NCBI RefSeq assembly: GCF_031877795.1
Contig: NC_133970.1
Coordinates: 48,366,828 to 48,430,827 of the forward strand
Direction: 5' to 3'
DNA length: 64,000 nucleotides
Source: Strix aluco
Lineage: Eukaryota > Chordata > Aves > Strigiformes > Strigidae
Below are positions 12,202-29,135 of this stretch, in pieces. Position 1 is the first letter of the stretch; every line of letters starts with the position of its first letter. A model generated the notes under the pieces. It was not told the DNA's origin. It searched no databases and saw only the letters and a program-made list of their open reading frames with translations. A program made the translations under genes and the position numbers.

Positions 12202-12608
12202 AATCTGCTTTTCAGGTAACAACTGGTCCAGAAATTTCTTTGGGGTGTTAAATTCAGGACTAATTGCTTTCTCACAGCTTCAAAGTTATTCTTGACTACA
12301 TACCAGTACAGGACACTCACTTGCAGACCGCTCCTTGTAAATATTGATCTAATTGTCACTTTTCCCACATTTCCAAACAAAACTGCTACTACTACACTGT
12401 AGTGTAACCACTGCTTGTAAAACTGCATCTTCAGAGCTATGCTAATCTCATTTGTAAAGATGTGGAAAAAAGAACAAAAAGAAATAATCTTTAAATCACT
12501 TAAAATCAGTCTATTAAAAAAGCTAACTCTTCTACGCAGGTGCACACTTTTGTGTAACTCATCTTCATATGGAATAATATTCAACCACGTTTGTCTTTTT
12601 TACACATA

Positions 12609-12991
12609 TGTGGGGATTCGGAAGGAGTCCCTGCAAGAAAACGGACGTGTGAGCAATCCTGCATATGGGTAAGACTGGCAAAGCCTCAGCTTCAGCGAGG
12701 ATGTGACGAGGGAATGACCCTGGAAGAATGAGGAAGAACCCAGGAAGGTAAACAACTTCAAGGTGTTGGCCTGGGCAGAGAAGAAGTTTGTACAATGTCG
12801 ATGTGGCAGTTCTCAGCCAATCAGAAGAGAGCTTAAGGAGCATGTGCAAAGCTAACTGTCCAATCAGAAAGAATTGTACCATGTGATTGTACCTTGTGAT
12901 TTTCACCTGCAGTATAAAAGGCTGGTCTACCATATTAAAGTTGGCATTGCTTAATCACTGTGTGATCATACGCATGTCTTTATCTCCCATA
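12609..12991 (+). mobile_element. Solo LTR (family K), plus orientation, 6-bp target duplication
   Basis: Starts TGTGGGGATTCGGAAGG, with TATAAAAG at 12913-12920, CCAAT boxes in U3 and ATTAAA at 12934-12939. It ends CTCCCATA, where the sister copy has CTCCCACA. It is flanked by perfect 6-bp repeats CACATA at 12603-12608 and 12992-12997. It is homologous to 2465-2834 in the opposite orientation. Confidence 0.85.
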
Positions 12992-12997
12992 CACATA

Positions 12998-15264
12998 TAG
13001 TATTGTGTTGTATCATACAAATCTATGAGCTCTTTGATTCACTGCTAACCTCTCCATGTTGTGGCTATAGACAGTGTTTCACTTCTGAAAAATATCCCAG
13101 CACATCAAACTCCTGATAACACACGTTGGCTGTTTTTTCTAGATACTGAGGAATTCCTAGACAGGGTTTAGAGATGTATAAGAATATTAAATGTACTGCT
13201 GAAAAAGGACCAGATGATTCATCAAGCCTGAAAATCATGCCTCTGTCTAGAGCTACTACACTCCTCTGAAGTCCTATTTTGAATTTACACAAGAGATACC
13301 CAGACAACTATAGGAGCTTTAATTCATCCTTATTGCACTAAACACAGCTATACTCCTGCTTCAGCAGGCAAAACATGCTCTGCTGCCCAATTCTTGGACT
13401 GGTCCCAATCCCATACCACCAGCATAAGCTAGAGACCACATGCAGGGGATGATTCTGTTGACAAATTAAACAGAAACAAATCTAAAGCATTTCAACAGAT
13501 CTGTCCTAGCTTGGCCACACTAACAGAATTACAAATCTTTTTAAGAAATGTAAGCAAATACAGTTCCAAGAAATGAGAAGGAAGAACAGAGAAGTGCTGA
13601 TTTTCCAAACAGAAGAGAGTTCTTCTAAGTAAAGGGTTTATTTTCTTTCTCCAACTTGTATTTTTGTGCTTTGAAAAAATTTATAGTCTTGTCTGTTGAT
13701 CCCTGTGGAGACCTCAAAACTCAAGTTTTTCAGATCCTTATCCAAAACAGAAACCCCAAAGGATTGCTCACCTGCTTGAAACTGCTCCTATGCATTTCTG
13801 TTTGAAGAATGTGGAACAACTTTTCTAGCAGCTGAGAAATCAGACATTGAGTATGGAAAGGTTTGGGTTTTTTTAGAAACAAAATTACCCCCTCCCCCAA
13901 TAATGCTTTGCTTCTTTCCAAAAAAAGTCTAGGCAGTTTATACATAAATATTCTTATTCTCCTAATTGTGATTTTGTTAAGGAATGACAAAAATAAAACC
14001 CGTGGAAAGAAATTAGTGTAGAATTTTGGCATTCTATAGTTAGATAGAGGGTTAGAAATCACATCTAACAGACAGAAATAAGAACATTTCATTACCAGGA
14101 TACATAGACACAACCATCCCTTTTGGTACAAAACCTTTGATAACAAAGACTCCAGTTCCAGCAGACACCAGGGAACTTTGGTCTTGAGTAATACTGGACC
14201 TTAGTGTATTAAACAGAACTTCCTCTGGACTAAATACATGTTGATTCTGATAGCTACATGAAGTTACTTTTGACCATTTCTGCTCAACAGTCAGTAATTC
14301 CAGATATTTACGTTTAAATTTATGGAAGTAAGGCCAAGATAAGCATTTGTCTACTGAAATAATTTATGAACAGAGCTTTAAATATTTTTCAGTAGTGTTT
14401 CAAGGACATCATCAGAGATAATTTTGTCTTGGGAGCTTTTGGTAATATATCAGAGGGTCCCATTTAAAAAAAAATAAATCTTAAGATTACATTTTTCATA
14501 AATAAAATATGGGAGAGTCATTTTACAGCAGTAAGTTATCTGCACTATTGTTTTAAACTAACCTGAATGAATGAATATTCTTTCATACTGGTCCTACTAT
14601 AAAACCATCATCTGATGTATTTATAGCTACACAAACAGATTAAATACCACTGAGCTCTTGGTGACAAACATTGAAGTTGTTTTTAAGATTTTAATATTGA
14701 AGGGGTGCATCCTTTGATACACTCCCGCTTCCTTGGGTGACATCCCTTAGACTAATCCAAAGGCCACAGCTTGTCCTTGAGGTTTGCACAGACACAAGCA
14801 AGCTTTGAGACAGTCATATGACATTTCAGTCTCTCACACACTGAAAACCATAAAAACAGCAGATTAACTTCCAAGATACACCTCAATGGCTCCAGAACTG
14901 ATCTAACCAAATCAACTCTCTTAACTTGGCAATTAATAGTTACATTTCTGTAGTAATGTGAAATTTAGATATTTAATGTTAGATCTAAGGGCATAAGCAA
15001 AATGAGGTTCATAGATACAGAGCAGTTCCTACCCTTATTATAAATTTAAAAATATTTAGTGTTTGTTACTGCCCTTTATCTAAGCATTCTTCATTGATAT
15101 ACCCAAGATATACATATATCAGTCAATATTCATGTCATTTAATATTAGAAACAAAGTCTTACTATATCAAGTGTTACAGAATTTCATATGCATAAACAGT
15201 GAAGTGTACCAGAAATATTTTATGCACATCATTAAATTGAACATATTTACATTAAAATAAGCAA
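12998..15264. other. Intergenic, downstream of MAP3K1
   Basis: AT-rich, no convincing gene or repeat. A minus-strand ORF at 13730-14146 (138 codons) lacks recognisable domains and conserved composition. Confidence 0.5.
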
Positions 15265-15286
15265 AGGACAATATTTGTTCAAAAAC

Positions 15287-15292
15287 TTTATT
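15287..15292 (-). terminator. MAP3K1: Probable distal polyadenylation signal of MAP3K1
   Basis: TTTATT on the plus strand is AATAAA on the coding strand. It lies about 2.25 kb after the stop codon and is followed by U-rich sequence on the minus strand. The resulting 3'UTR length is similar to the mammalian one. The cleavage site (about 15265-15275) is inferred. Confidence 0.6.
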
Positions 15293-17543
15293 ATAAAGAA
15301 AAAACACCAAAATAGGTACAAATTATACTATACAAAATTGTTTCAATGGGATAAAAACTTAATTAAAGTATCTTGATATATTTAAAATAACAGGATACAA
15401 TGAAGCCAAATGTCTTAACCCAGAGATTTCTGTAAAATTTGCTTGCACAGCTAATAGAAGTTAGCCCTTAAGCCCTGGAAGTCTTAGGAATTAGTCACAT
15501 AGCAAATATAGTTTCATTGTGAAAATGAATTTTGGTAGAAGAAACTCTATAGGACACCTGAGGTAGTAGAAACTGGAATAAACAGCAATAGACATTATTT
15601 ATAACTTAAGTACCAAATAACATTAAGAACACAAAAAATAATTACACAACAGTTTGCAGTCCAGCTTTGATCCAAAGAAAATAAGAATACTGCATCACAT
15701 CTGCATTTTAAAAACACCACAATTACCAGCAAGCTGAGGGAAACACAATCTCAAATACATTTGGACACCTAGAAGCAGTTTGAGTTTGAAATGTGATAGT
15801 CATGGTGATCTACAAAGTAATACTGATTAGCTGAGGTTCATCAGTTTATACAGTTTACATTTCTGCCAGAAACAGCATTAATCTGACAACTAATCTTCCA
15901 GTACATGAATTGGCAAGAGGGCATCCTTTAAAGGTTGCACATAAACACATTCACAACTAATGACACTGCTTTGTATTAGTATGAGCACTATCATCCCTGT
16001 AAACATATCTTTAAAATGTTTTACTTTCAATTTGTATTGTACATTTTTAATGTACTATAGCCTATTTAGTCCCGAGTCTTTGAAAATAACCAATTCTATT
16101 TCAGTCCAACAATTCAACTGGCTTATGAAGAGTTAAAACATGAACAGTATTTTTTTTTTCAAAAATGATTAAACAAAATGAGTATTTGATTTAAAAAGAT
16201 CCTCCCTCTTAAAAAGGCAAAAGAAAAGCTGCCATTTTCCTTCAGCATTACACACATCAATCTAAAAATCTGCCTTTAAAATAATTTTTAAAACACACCT
16301 GCTAAAACACACAAGTCTTACACTACAGGTGAAGCTTTACTTCACATTTTAGTTCACCTTGTTTTTCAAGTCCAAGTTTGTTTCTTGTTAAAATAAATAC
16401 CTTTCTTATGGTAATATTTTTAACACTTTCAAATTAAATCATCACTAATGGCTACAGTAAATAGATGATGCACAGCAGAAGGAAAACCGCAGGTAAAACT
16501 TGTTATCAATGGAGAATGTGACCTCAGTTTTGTTACACAGAGAATGAGATTTGCTCATAGGTGGCACTTGCTCCCACTGAAGTACAGGACAGTCTCCCAT
16601 AAACTTTAATGGGAGCTGGGTTTGGGGCTTTTGACATGAAACTTCTCTACATCATTTGCCAGAAGAAACTGCTATATGAAAAGAAGGCTCAACGTTTAGC
16701 ACAATTCAGACTAAGTTGTTTTATGCAAAACATTTTTTTTAAAATAACCTATACTATCAGAGGCTGAAACACTGACTTGAAGATGGCATTTTATTTTATT
16801 CCAGATTTCAGAAAAACTGTTTTTAAAACTTGTGTCAGCAAGATGCTCCATGACACAGTTTACATCTTTTTCTAAAGACTATTTTAAAAGATCACCTTTC
16901 CCTGAAAGTTAAAAATACAATGAAAACAAACTTTAATTTCAAAAGAAATTACATGACCAGCAATAAATGCAGTGAACTACAACTGCCTGCTCTTACTTTA
17001 AGGCAAAATGTTTTTTTTAAAGTATCCATCAATGTTTGGATTTGTTACTCAGAGAACTTTGTATAATTAAGAGACACAGATACAGAACTTCCTTCTAACC
17101 AGTGCTGAAAATTGACTAATTGCAGAACCCTCTGCTTACATCTACATGATGTGAAATGGAACAGTGATTGCTATATTAAAATAGAACCTGAGTCCCTCAG
17201 CTGCCAATATTGCTGAAAAAAGTGCTCCAAATAAAAATCACTTATCTGCAAAATAATCATGCAGATTTAAGGAAAAATGCTTTTGTGTTCACATAGAGCC
17301 AGATGTTTGAAAAGACAGTTTACAAGTCTCTGTACAAGTTGTGAAATGTTGCATACTGAGGCTTAAAGATCTTGATTTGTCAATCACATACTTAGGTAGG
17401 GTCCTCCACTGTCCTTATGTCCTTGATGTATCTACCACATTAGGGACAACAGAATAACACAAGCTGCTGTGCTTAACTGCACTGCAAGACAGTTATCATA
17501 TATTCAGTAGCATCTTCAGTATATCAGCCTTACACATAAGTAG
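15293..17543 (-). other. MAP3K1: MAP3K1 3' untranslated region
   Basis: AT-rich sequence with no ORF or repeat element, directly after the stop codon in the last exon. The lower limit rests on the AATAAA at 15287-15292. Confidence 0.65.
16790..16800 (-). terminator. MAP3K1: Possible proximal polyadenylation signals
   Basis: Two overlapping AATAAA hexamers on the minus strand (AATAAAATAAA), about 750 bases after the stop codon. Use of this site would give a short 3'UTR. There is no transcript evidence here. Confidence 0.35.
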
Positions 17544-19029
<1,486 letters not shown>

Positions 19030-19161
19030 CTTAAATATCAGAGCGAGATGATTGGAGTGTTTCTCTGCATTCCAGGGAGGTTTAGCACAAGCCATTTCTA
19101 TAACAACACAGCCAACACTCCACACATCACAGCTCCTACCGTATTGCTGACCTCTCAGAAC
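19030..19161 (-). CDS. MAP3K1: MAP3K1 exon 19 (kinase subdomains IX-X)
   Basis: Forty-four codons, [10 protein letters not shown] to NHLALIFK, phase 0 at both ends. CDVWSVGC holds the subdomain IX Asp, and [11 protein letters not shown] follows. The donor is AAG/GTGAGG. Confidence 0.97.
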
Positions 19162-20744
<1,583 letters not shown>

Positions 20745-20876
20745 CTTTAACATCTCTATGGATTATCTGATTCTCATGGAGGTAAGAAAGGCCACGTAAC
20801 AGTTGATCTGTGTAATTAATAATAACAGATTCTTTAAAGGCTCCATATTTACTTAACAAATGAGCAACTGAACCAC
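20745..20876 (-). CDS. MAP3K1: MAP3K1 exon 17 (alpha-D/E helices and HRD loop)
   Basis: 132 bases, split Gly codons at both ends. [18 protein letters not shown] carries the catalytic HRD (residues 1202-1204) and the Lys two positions on. The donor is AAAG/GTGAG. Confidence 0.98.
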
Positions 20877-22050
20877 CTAGAAGTTAAAAAAAAAAATACA
20901 ATTTATCAACACTTATATTTCATATTAGTAGAATGCAGCACTGCCTCCCTAAAATTGGAACTTGGTATTTATATTTCTCATTTATAACTAGATTTGCTCC
21001 CCCCTCCCCAAACCTCAACATTAAAAGTTCCATAGGCAAAAAGTAATATACTTGGTTACTTAATTACTTTTTACCTGGAACTGTACACATTACAAAGACA
21101 TAAGTCTTCATGCTTCCTAATATTTTCATCTGTCCTTAAAAGAAAGTACAAACCCCTTTGTGTATAAAGTACTGTTGCTGATAAACCACATATATGTATA
21201 CCTACATTTTGCACTAAGGTTTTCAAGTAGTAGAACACTAGCTTTCTTTGGGGCAAGGGATATGTGCAGCCTCCAGTAAGTGTGCCCTCTGAAGATCTTA
21301 ATTTACTTTTGTTATCATCTAAGTACCAATATATATCCTCAAGATTTTGGATTTCCATTGTGCCTCTCAAAGTATTCCAATATATTTGGGCTGGAATGAG
21401 GTAAAGACAATTCCCAACATTTCATTATCTAAATAATACTATTTCAGAAAAATTATACTTGAGTTAAACATGCTTAAGTTTTGAGAAAATATTTTCTGTG
21501 CTATTGCTTGCAATAACACATACTTGGGCTTTGCTTGCTAGCACTTTGGTATTGCTCAGTGGTTTCTGCCAAAGAACGTAAGTTAAGGTACAAGGTATTT
21601 TTTTTAAAAAAAAAAAAAGAAACAAGGATGTATAAAATATCAAATCTAGCCTTGGTAACTGGACTGCAACAACATATAATCCCATTCATAAAATTAATAA
21701 AGCTCCTTCTTAAAAAGGTATAAACTATCTTGTACCTGCTCTGTACAGTAATGAAGGTATTTCACTATTTATGACTAAAATTACCACTTTGTATATTTAA
21801 GATTTGAACATATTTTTCCCAAAGCATCCTGCTTACTCCCTATTATTAGAAATTTACTTCTCAAATACCTTTGCATGTCACGTCACACAAATTTTATGAT
21901 AAATGCTTTGGACAAAACCCAAGTGACAGGTATTCCAAACATTTTAGCAAAGTTATTTTTAATAATAATTTGAAGTTACACAGGTACACTGAAAATGCAA
22001 TAGTTTGATATATTTCCAACTGAAGTGTTTGTGTCTTAGAGTTTCTAATT
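20877..22050 (-). other. MAP3K1: MAP3K1 intron 16, 3' part
   Basis: About 1.2 kb of AT-rich intron between exon 17 and the LTR at 22051. No further element recognised. Confidence 0.7.
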
Positions 22051-23115
22051 TGTGGTGGGTTGACATTGGCTGGATGCCAGGTGCCTGCCAAAGCCACTCT
22101 ATCACTCCCCTCAGCTGGACAGGGGAGAGAAAATGTAATGAAAGGTTTGTGGGTCAAGATAAGGACAGGGAGATCACTCAGCAGTTACCATCATGGACAA
22201 AACAGACTCGACTTGGGGAAATTAATTTACTACCAATCAAATCACAGTAGGATAATGAGAAATAACACCAAATCTTAAAAACAACTTCCCCCCACCCCTC
22301 CCTTTTTCCCAGGCTCAACTTCACTCCTGGCTTCTCTGCCTCCTCCACCCCAGCAGTGCAGGGGGACAGGGAATGGGAATTGTGGCTAGTTCATCACACA
22401 TGGTCTCTGCCACTCCTTCCTCCTCCCACTCTTCCCCTGCTCCAGTGTGGGGTCCCTCCCACAGGAGACAGTCCTCACAAACTTCTCCAATGTGGGTCCT
22501 TTCCATGGGGTGCAGTCCTTCAGGAACAGACTGCTCCAGTGTGGGTCCCCCATGGGGTCACAAAAGTCCTGACAACAAACCTGCTCCAGTGTGGGCTCCT
22601 CTCTCCACAGGTCCTGCCAGGAGCCTGCTCCAGCACATGCTCTCCACAAGGTCACAACCTCCTTTGGGCACATCCCCCCTGCTCTGGCGTGGGGTCCTCT
22701 ATGGGCTGCAGGTGGAGATCTGCTCCACCGTTACCCTCCCTGGGCTGCAGGGGCACGGCTGCCTCACCATGGGCTGCACCAGGGGCTGCAGGGGAATCTC
22801 TGCTCTGGCACCTGGAGCACCTCCTCCCCCTCCTTCTTCACTGACCTTGGGGTCTGCAGAGTTCTTTCTCTCACATATTCTCACTCCTCTCTTCTGGCTG
22901 CTTTTGTGCAGCAGTTTTTTTCCCCTTCTGAGATATGGTCTCCCAGAGGCGCTACCACCATCACTGATGGGCTCAGCCTTGCCCAGCAGTGGGTCCATCT
23001 TGTAGCCAGCTGGCACTGGCTCTATCAGACACAGGGGAAGCTTCTGGCAGCTTCTCACAGAAGCCACCCCTGTAGCCCCCCTGCTACCAAAACCTGGCCA
23101 CGCAAACCCAATACA
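22051..23115 (-). mobile_element. Solo LTR (family A) in intron 16, sense to MAP3K1
   Basis: A 1065-bp TG...CA unit. On the minus strand it starts TGTATTGGGTTTGCG and ends TCAACCCACCACA. The flanking 5-mers TAATT (22046-22050) and TAACT (23116-23120) match at 4 of 5. Its start and middle resemble LTR family B. The middle (about 22440-22750) is an array of imperfect 35-45-bp units built on 'gctccagtgtggg'. A 289-bp end piece recurs at 62377-62665. Long ORFs through it (for example 22373-23005) are by-products of this array. Confidence 0.8.
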
Positions 23116-25089
<1,974 letters not shown>

Positions 25090-25349
25090 CTAAAACACAG
25101 ACATTCTGGAAGGCTATGAAATATCCAAGTTTATATGTCTCTCCTCTCCCTTACAGTTATTTGTACTGCATATTATACATGTTTCAGTTGAGACCAGAAT
25201 ACCAGTGTATTCCTTAATCCACATATTCATACTGTATGTAAGAACAGAGAGCCTCCTCTACGTTACTACCTGAGTGTGAAAGGCAAGACATAAGGACCCA
25301 AATAGGAACAAGACTTTTTTTCTATTTCTGATATCATGTCTAGTCAAGG

Positions 25350-26316
25350 TGTGGTGGTGCAACTCTACCCCCTCCCTCCCCCTCTACTTGCTGCGCTGCT
25401 CAGTGCTTGGTGTGATTCCAACCCTCTTCTGGGTCATACCAACCTGGGGAGGTAGAAACTACTAATGGTTGGGAACCAGAGCGTTAAGGCGCCCCATTGA
25501 TGAGTCTGGCTCCTGCTCTCCTTTGAAGTGGCTATAACAGTCCATCACCTCCTGACAGCTTGGTACATTTGTGCCCAGGATGCAGTTGAAGGAAAAATAA
25601 TAACAGAATTGCACATCCATCAAGCTCTTGTGTACCTGGTGAGAACACCAGAACACCTCATTGTCCGAGGTAGGCCAGAGTAATAAGTACCTGACAAAAG
25701 TCAATTATCTTGGACCCTATAAATAGTGACCCCAAGCGAGACCCTTTGAGCTCTCCTGGATTGCAGCGGGCCTGTGACCAGCATCGCCCCTGAGCTGGGA
25801 CGCCTCTCAGGTACCAACTCCTTGAGATACCGTCTGCCATTAGAGTCAACGGGAGGCCAGGGCGAAGTTGATCCCCTCGAGTCTCAATTATGGCCCATTG
25901 AGGAATGCTGATGCATTGTGAGTATTTACTCTAAACTTGAGAAGAGGGAAATTTTAACTTTGGGCTAGCTTCTCTTTTACCCACCTCTCTACCTACCGAT
26001 ATGTTTGGGTATACACGGTTATTTTCATGAGTGTGGGTACATACTTATTCCACTGGATCCAAAAACTTTTGTCTGTCTGTGTGTTTGTATATCTTGTGTT
26101 TATGAATATACATATATATATTGATTTAAGATACTTTATAGTAAGTTAGTGTGAATCTTGTCATTTTCAAATCTGTAATTAAGTCACTAATCATAACATA
26201 TCTTACTGCATTATTTTGTAAATCCTTAAATTGGTTAATGATTAAGTGCTGCTAGTCATTAATAAATCTTGATTTGCTGCTAAATCATTATCATGTTAAT
26301 ATTTCCATCTACAACA
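25350..26316 (+). mobile_element. LTR (family C) in intron 14, antisense to MAP3K1
   Basis: A 967-bp copy collinear with 45546-46449. It starts TGTGGTGGTGCAAC, has TATAAATA at 25718-25725 and AATAAA at 26261-26266, and ends near ACAACA at 26316. No clear target duplication was found, so the borders carry some error. Confidence 0.75.
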
Positions 26317-27008
26317 GTCATTTTATGTTTCACATGTTGTTACCTTATGCAAAGGATCACAAAACCCAACATTTCATTCCTCTTCCCAGTAACTCTACCA
26401 AGTCTATTACCTCTCCTAGGCATGCAGCCTCACAAGCTTCCAGCACCTGTCTTACCCTCAAGTCAATGCACTCAACCACTTTGTGAAATTTGTAAAATAC
26501 TCCTTCCTTTCTCTATTCTTATTTCTTATGCTTTTGTCTATTTTCAAACAAACATCTTTTTTACAATTTCTACAGCATCTCACATCTCTCTCAAGACATG
26601 CTGACAGTAAGATCTCTTCCTACTCTATCTGCCTTTTCTTTCAGAAACTAATTTGGTTTTGTACAACTCAAAGTAAATCAACATTAAGACCCAGTACAGT
26701 TCTCTACTCCTGCTTAAAACCTTTGTTCTCATTTCCTGTTTCCCCACTTTTACACTTTCTTCTTTGCCATTTTAAAGGTTGGTATATGACATGATGTCTC
26801 TCTTCTAAATACTGTCTCTAAACTTGTTAACAACCATAGAAGGATTCTGTTAGCATCCTCAACTGGTAGACTGTTTGTACTCCAACTCCTCAGAGTGGGT
26901 ATTGAGTCCCTTTGTGTTTTATGTAACTTTGGAAATACAACAGCACTGCTTTATAAATTCAGTGAACTTCAGTTGAGACTTATGCTGAATTACCATATGT
27001 ATACTTAC
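26317..27008 (-). other. MAP3K1: MAP3K1 intron 14, 5' part
   Basis: About 690 bases between the family C LTR and exon 14. ORFs here are low-complexity pyrimidine-rich noise. Confidence 0.7.
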
Positions 27009-28278
27009 ATCCTGCTGAATGATTATATCTTCACCATTCTCAACCTGTAGTTGGGGAATTATTGGCAGGGCATCTTGAGATGCTGACATTGCCATAGCAA
27101 TAGCTAAAGCTTCCTCTTCTTCAGCTTCCATCTTTTCCTTGCATTTTTGATTATGATTTACATCATCTTTGTAAGTATCATCATTTTCTGCCTGCTCAGG
27201 AGAAAGAACTGCAACTTCGGACTTGAATGTAACTGTGCCATCACTCATTGGCATGGAGGCCTCGAGTAGGTCCTCAATACTGGAATCGAGCTCTACATTA
27301 ACATCCAGTTGACATTTCTCATCTACTGGTGTGAACATTGTCTCTTCACTTGGTATAACTGTGCTGCTACTACTATTGCCATCACACTGCAAAATATCAT
27401 TCAGGTCAAGTATCATACTGTTTCCTGAGGTTTCTCCCTGGTTGTTCACATCACTTGGGGTGGGTTGTGAGGGCTTTGGCCTGTGTATATGACTGGATGG
27501 CAATGGCCTGACTTGGGTAAAAAAGGGAGAAAGTTTCTCCGGTTCTTTATTTTCAGAACAGTTTCTCTGAAACTGGAGAGGAAGTTTCCGCTGTGTTTGA
27601 GGCGGTGGTGAGGGAATTTTGCAGGGAACAAACCCCTGAGGTCTGAGTTTAGAGACATCTGTTACAGTGCCAGCTAGTACAGATGGGTTTGAAGGAGACA
27701 GAAGCATTGGGAATAGTGACTGAGAATGACTGGATGAGGGAGAAGAGGTCAAACATTGACTGGGAGGGTTTCCTTTTGTTTGAATGGCTGGTTTCAGTTG
27801 CTCAGTAGTTACTGATGAAATGGGAAGTCCCACTGCAAGGCCAGCCAGTGTCTCAGAAGCATCCTCTGGACCGGCACTCAGTTTTTTATCACTTAAACTT
27901 TTCTCACGTTTCCTTGATAACTGGACAGTACTGTTTGGAATATTACTTTCCATAGCTTCTGGAGAGTTATCTGGTACGGGTAGCTGCAAAAAGTCTTCAT
28001 GTTGACATTCCTCAGAGCGCATTTCTTCCATGCCTAGCTGGATGGCACCTGCAATTTCCATTTCATCTGCTATTGCCATCAGACGTCGACGCATCCTTAC
28101 ATAATGAGTTGAGCTTGTCACACTCAACATTTCTAACAGCTTTACAAAAACATGGGGCACTCTTGCCACCATTCTTGCTGCACTCAAAAATACTCTCCGT
28201 GATAGTTTTCCAACCATTGAATGGGAATTGTCAATTGACTGCAAGGTGAAATTTAAGAGGGAGAGAAGTTTCTTATAT
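27009..28278 (-). CDS. MAP3K1: MAP3K1 exon 14 (large linker exon with UIM)
   Basis: 1270 bases, 423 codons plus a split Arg. The start (YKKLLSLL ... [11 protein letters not shown]) completes the TOG-like helical domain. A long Ser/Pro-rich disordered linker follows. Near the end [17 protein letters not shown] (1020-1036) fits the ubiquitin-interacting motif pattern (acidic run, Leu, Ala, Ser). Where mammals have a DxxD caspase site just after IQLG, this copy reads [14 protein letters not shown]. The donor is CAGGAT/GTAAGT. The exon is fully open. Confidence 0.97.
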
Positions 28279-28593
28279 CTGAAAGTTAAAAAAAAAAAAA
28301 AGTGTCTTATAAACTGATGTTCTCTAGTTAACTAGTGCCAAGAAAGCCATTTCAAGATAATTTATTTAGCTGTCAGTTCTGCAGTAGAAAGGAGACTTAT
28401 TGCTGTACTGGTGCTTCAGAATTGGTTTCACAGGTCAGAAGTTAAAAAAAGAAAGGCAACCATTTACTCTGTGAAGTAGGTGCACTTTTACATATACACT
28501 ATTTGTTTACAGGAATTAAAACAACCAATTGTTGGAAGAAATCACCAACAACACATTCCATTACAGAGTAATAGTCACAGTGTAAGTACGTAC
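28279..28593 (-). other. MAP3K1: MAP3K1 intron 13
   Basis: 315 bases with an A-rich run near 28290. Nothing else seen. Confidence 0.8.
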
Positions 28594-28786
28594 CTGTCTA
28601 CTACTACAGTATCAGCCTGTAAAACACCTCCACAGACAATGTGGGGATAAAATTCACCAGGAAATTCCAACAGAAGTCTGTCTATTAGACAAAGTCGTCC
28701 CAGTAGTACTTGCCAGTTGCTAGACTCGGTTTGGGTTCTGAGAATACAGTTTAAGACATAATCAATGCCACCAATACCAATAGATC
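28594..28786 (-). CDS. MAP3K1: MAP3K1 exon 13 (helical/TOG-like region)
   Basis: 193 bases, from the split Gly before [11 protein letters not shown] to VVDR (split). [20 protein letters not shown] is strongly conserved in the family. Intron 12 (28787-29043) is short and empty. Confidence 0.96.
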
Positions 28787-29043
28787 CTATAAAAAAGTTG
28801 ATAAAATAAGGATTAGATATGTTCACAATCTAAATTTTGATCTAAATAAAGATCAGAACTATATCATACAGAAATACAGTGTGCACCCAGATTAACACCA
28901 CATTTCCCCCCAAACTGCAGAGAGCAACACTGTTCTCTTTGCCATCCTGGCAGATACAGGATAAAAACCTGCATTAAATTTAAAACACTTTAGTATATTT
29001 GCTTGCAATTATAATTCAATTATATATGAAGAGCTATTATTAC

Positions 29044-29135
29044 CAGATGTAAGTATTTCTCTCCCAACTGCCAGCTCTCCCACTTGGCCTTTACACATCT
29101 CCAATAGCGTTGAGACTGAAAGTTGACTTGTTCGA
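29044..29135 (-). CDS. MAP3K1: MAP3K1 exon 12
   Basis: 92 bases encoding [20 protein letters not shown] and on to ILTS, within the helical repeat region. Split codons at both ends join correctly to exons 11 and 13. Confidence 0.96.

Noticed and set aside
13730..14146. 138-codon minus-strand ORF in the intergenic region
   Set aside because: No family resemblance, AT-rich composition of random sequence, no splice or promoter context.
22440..22750. Regularly spaced repeats considered as a CRISPR-like array
   Set aside because: Units are imperfect and contiguous without unique spacers, and lie in a LTR of a vertebrate genome.
22373..23005. 210-codon plus-strand ORF
   Set aside because: Lies wholly inside the family A LTR on the strand opposite to its sense, and comes from its GC-rich internal repeats. 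No domain.
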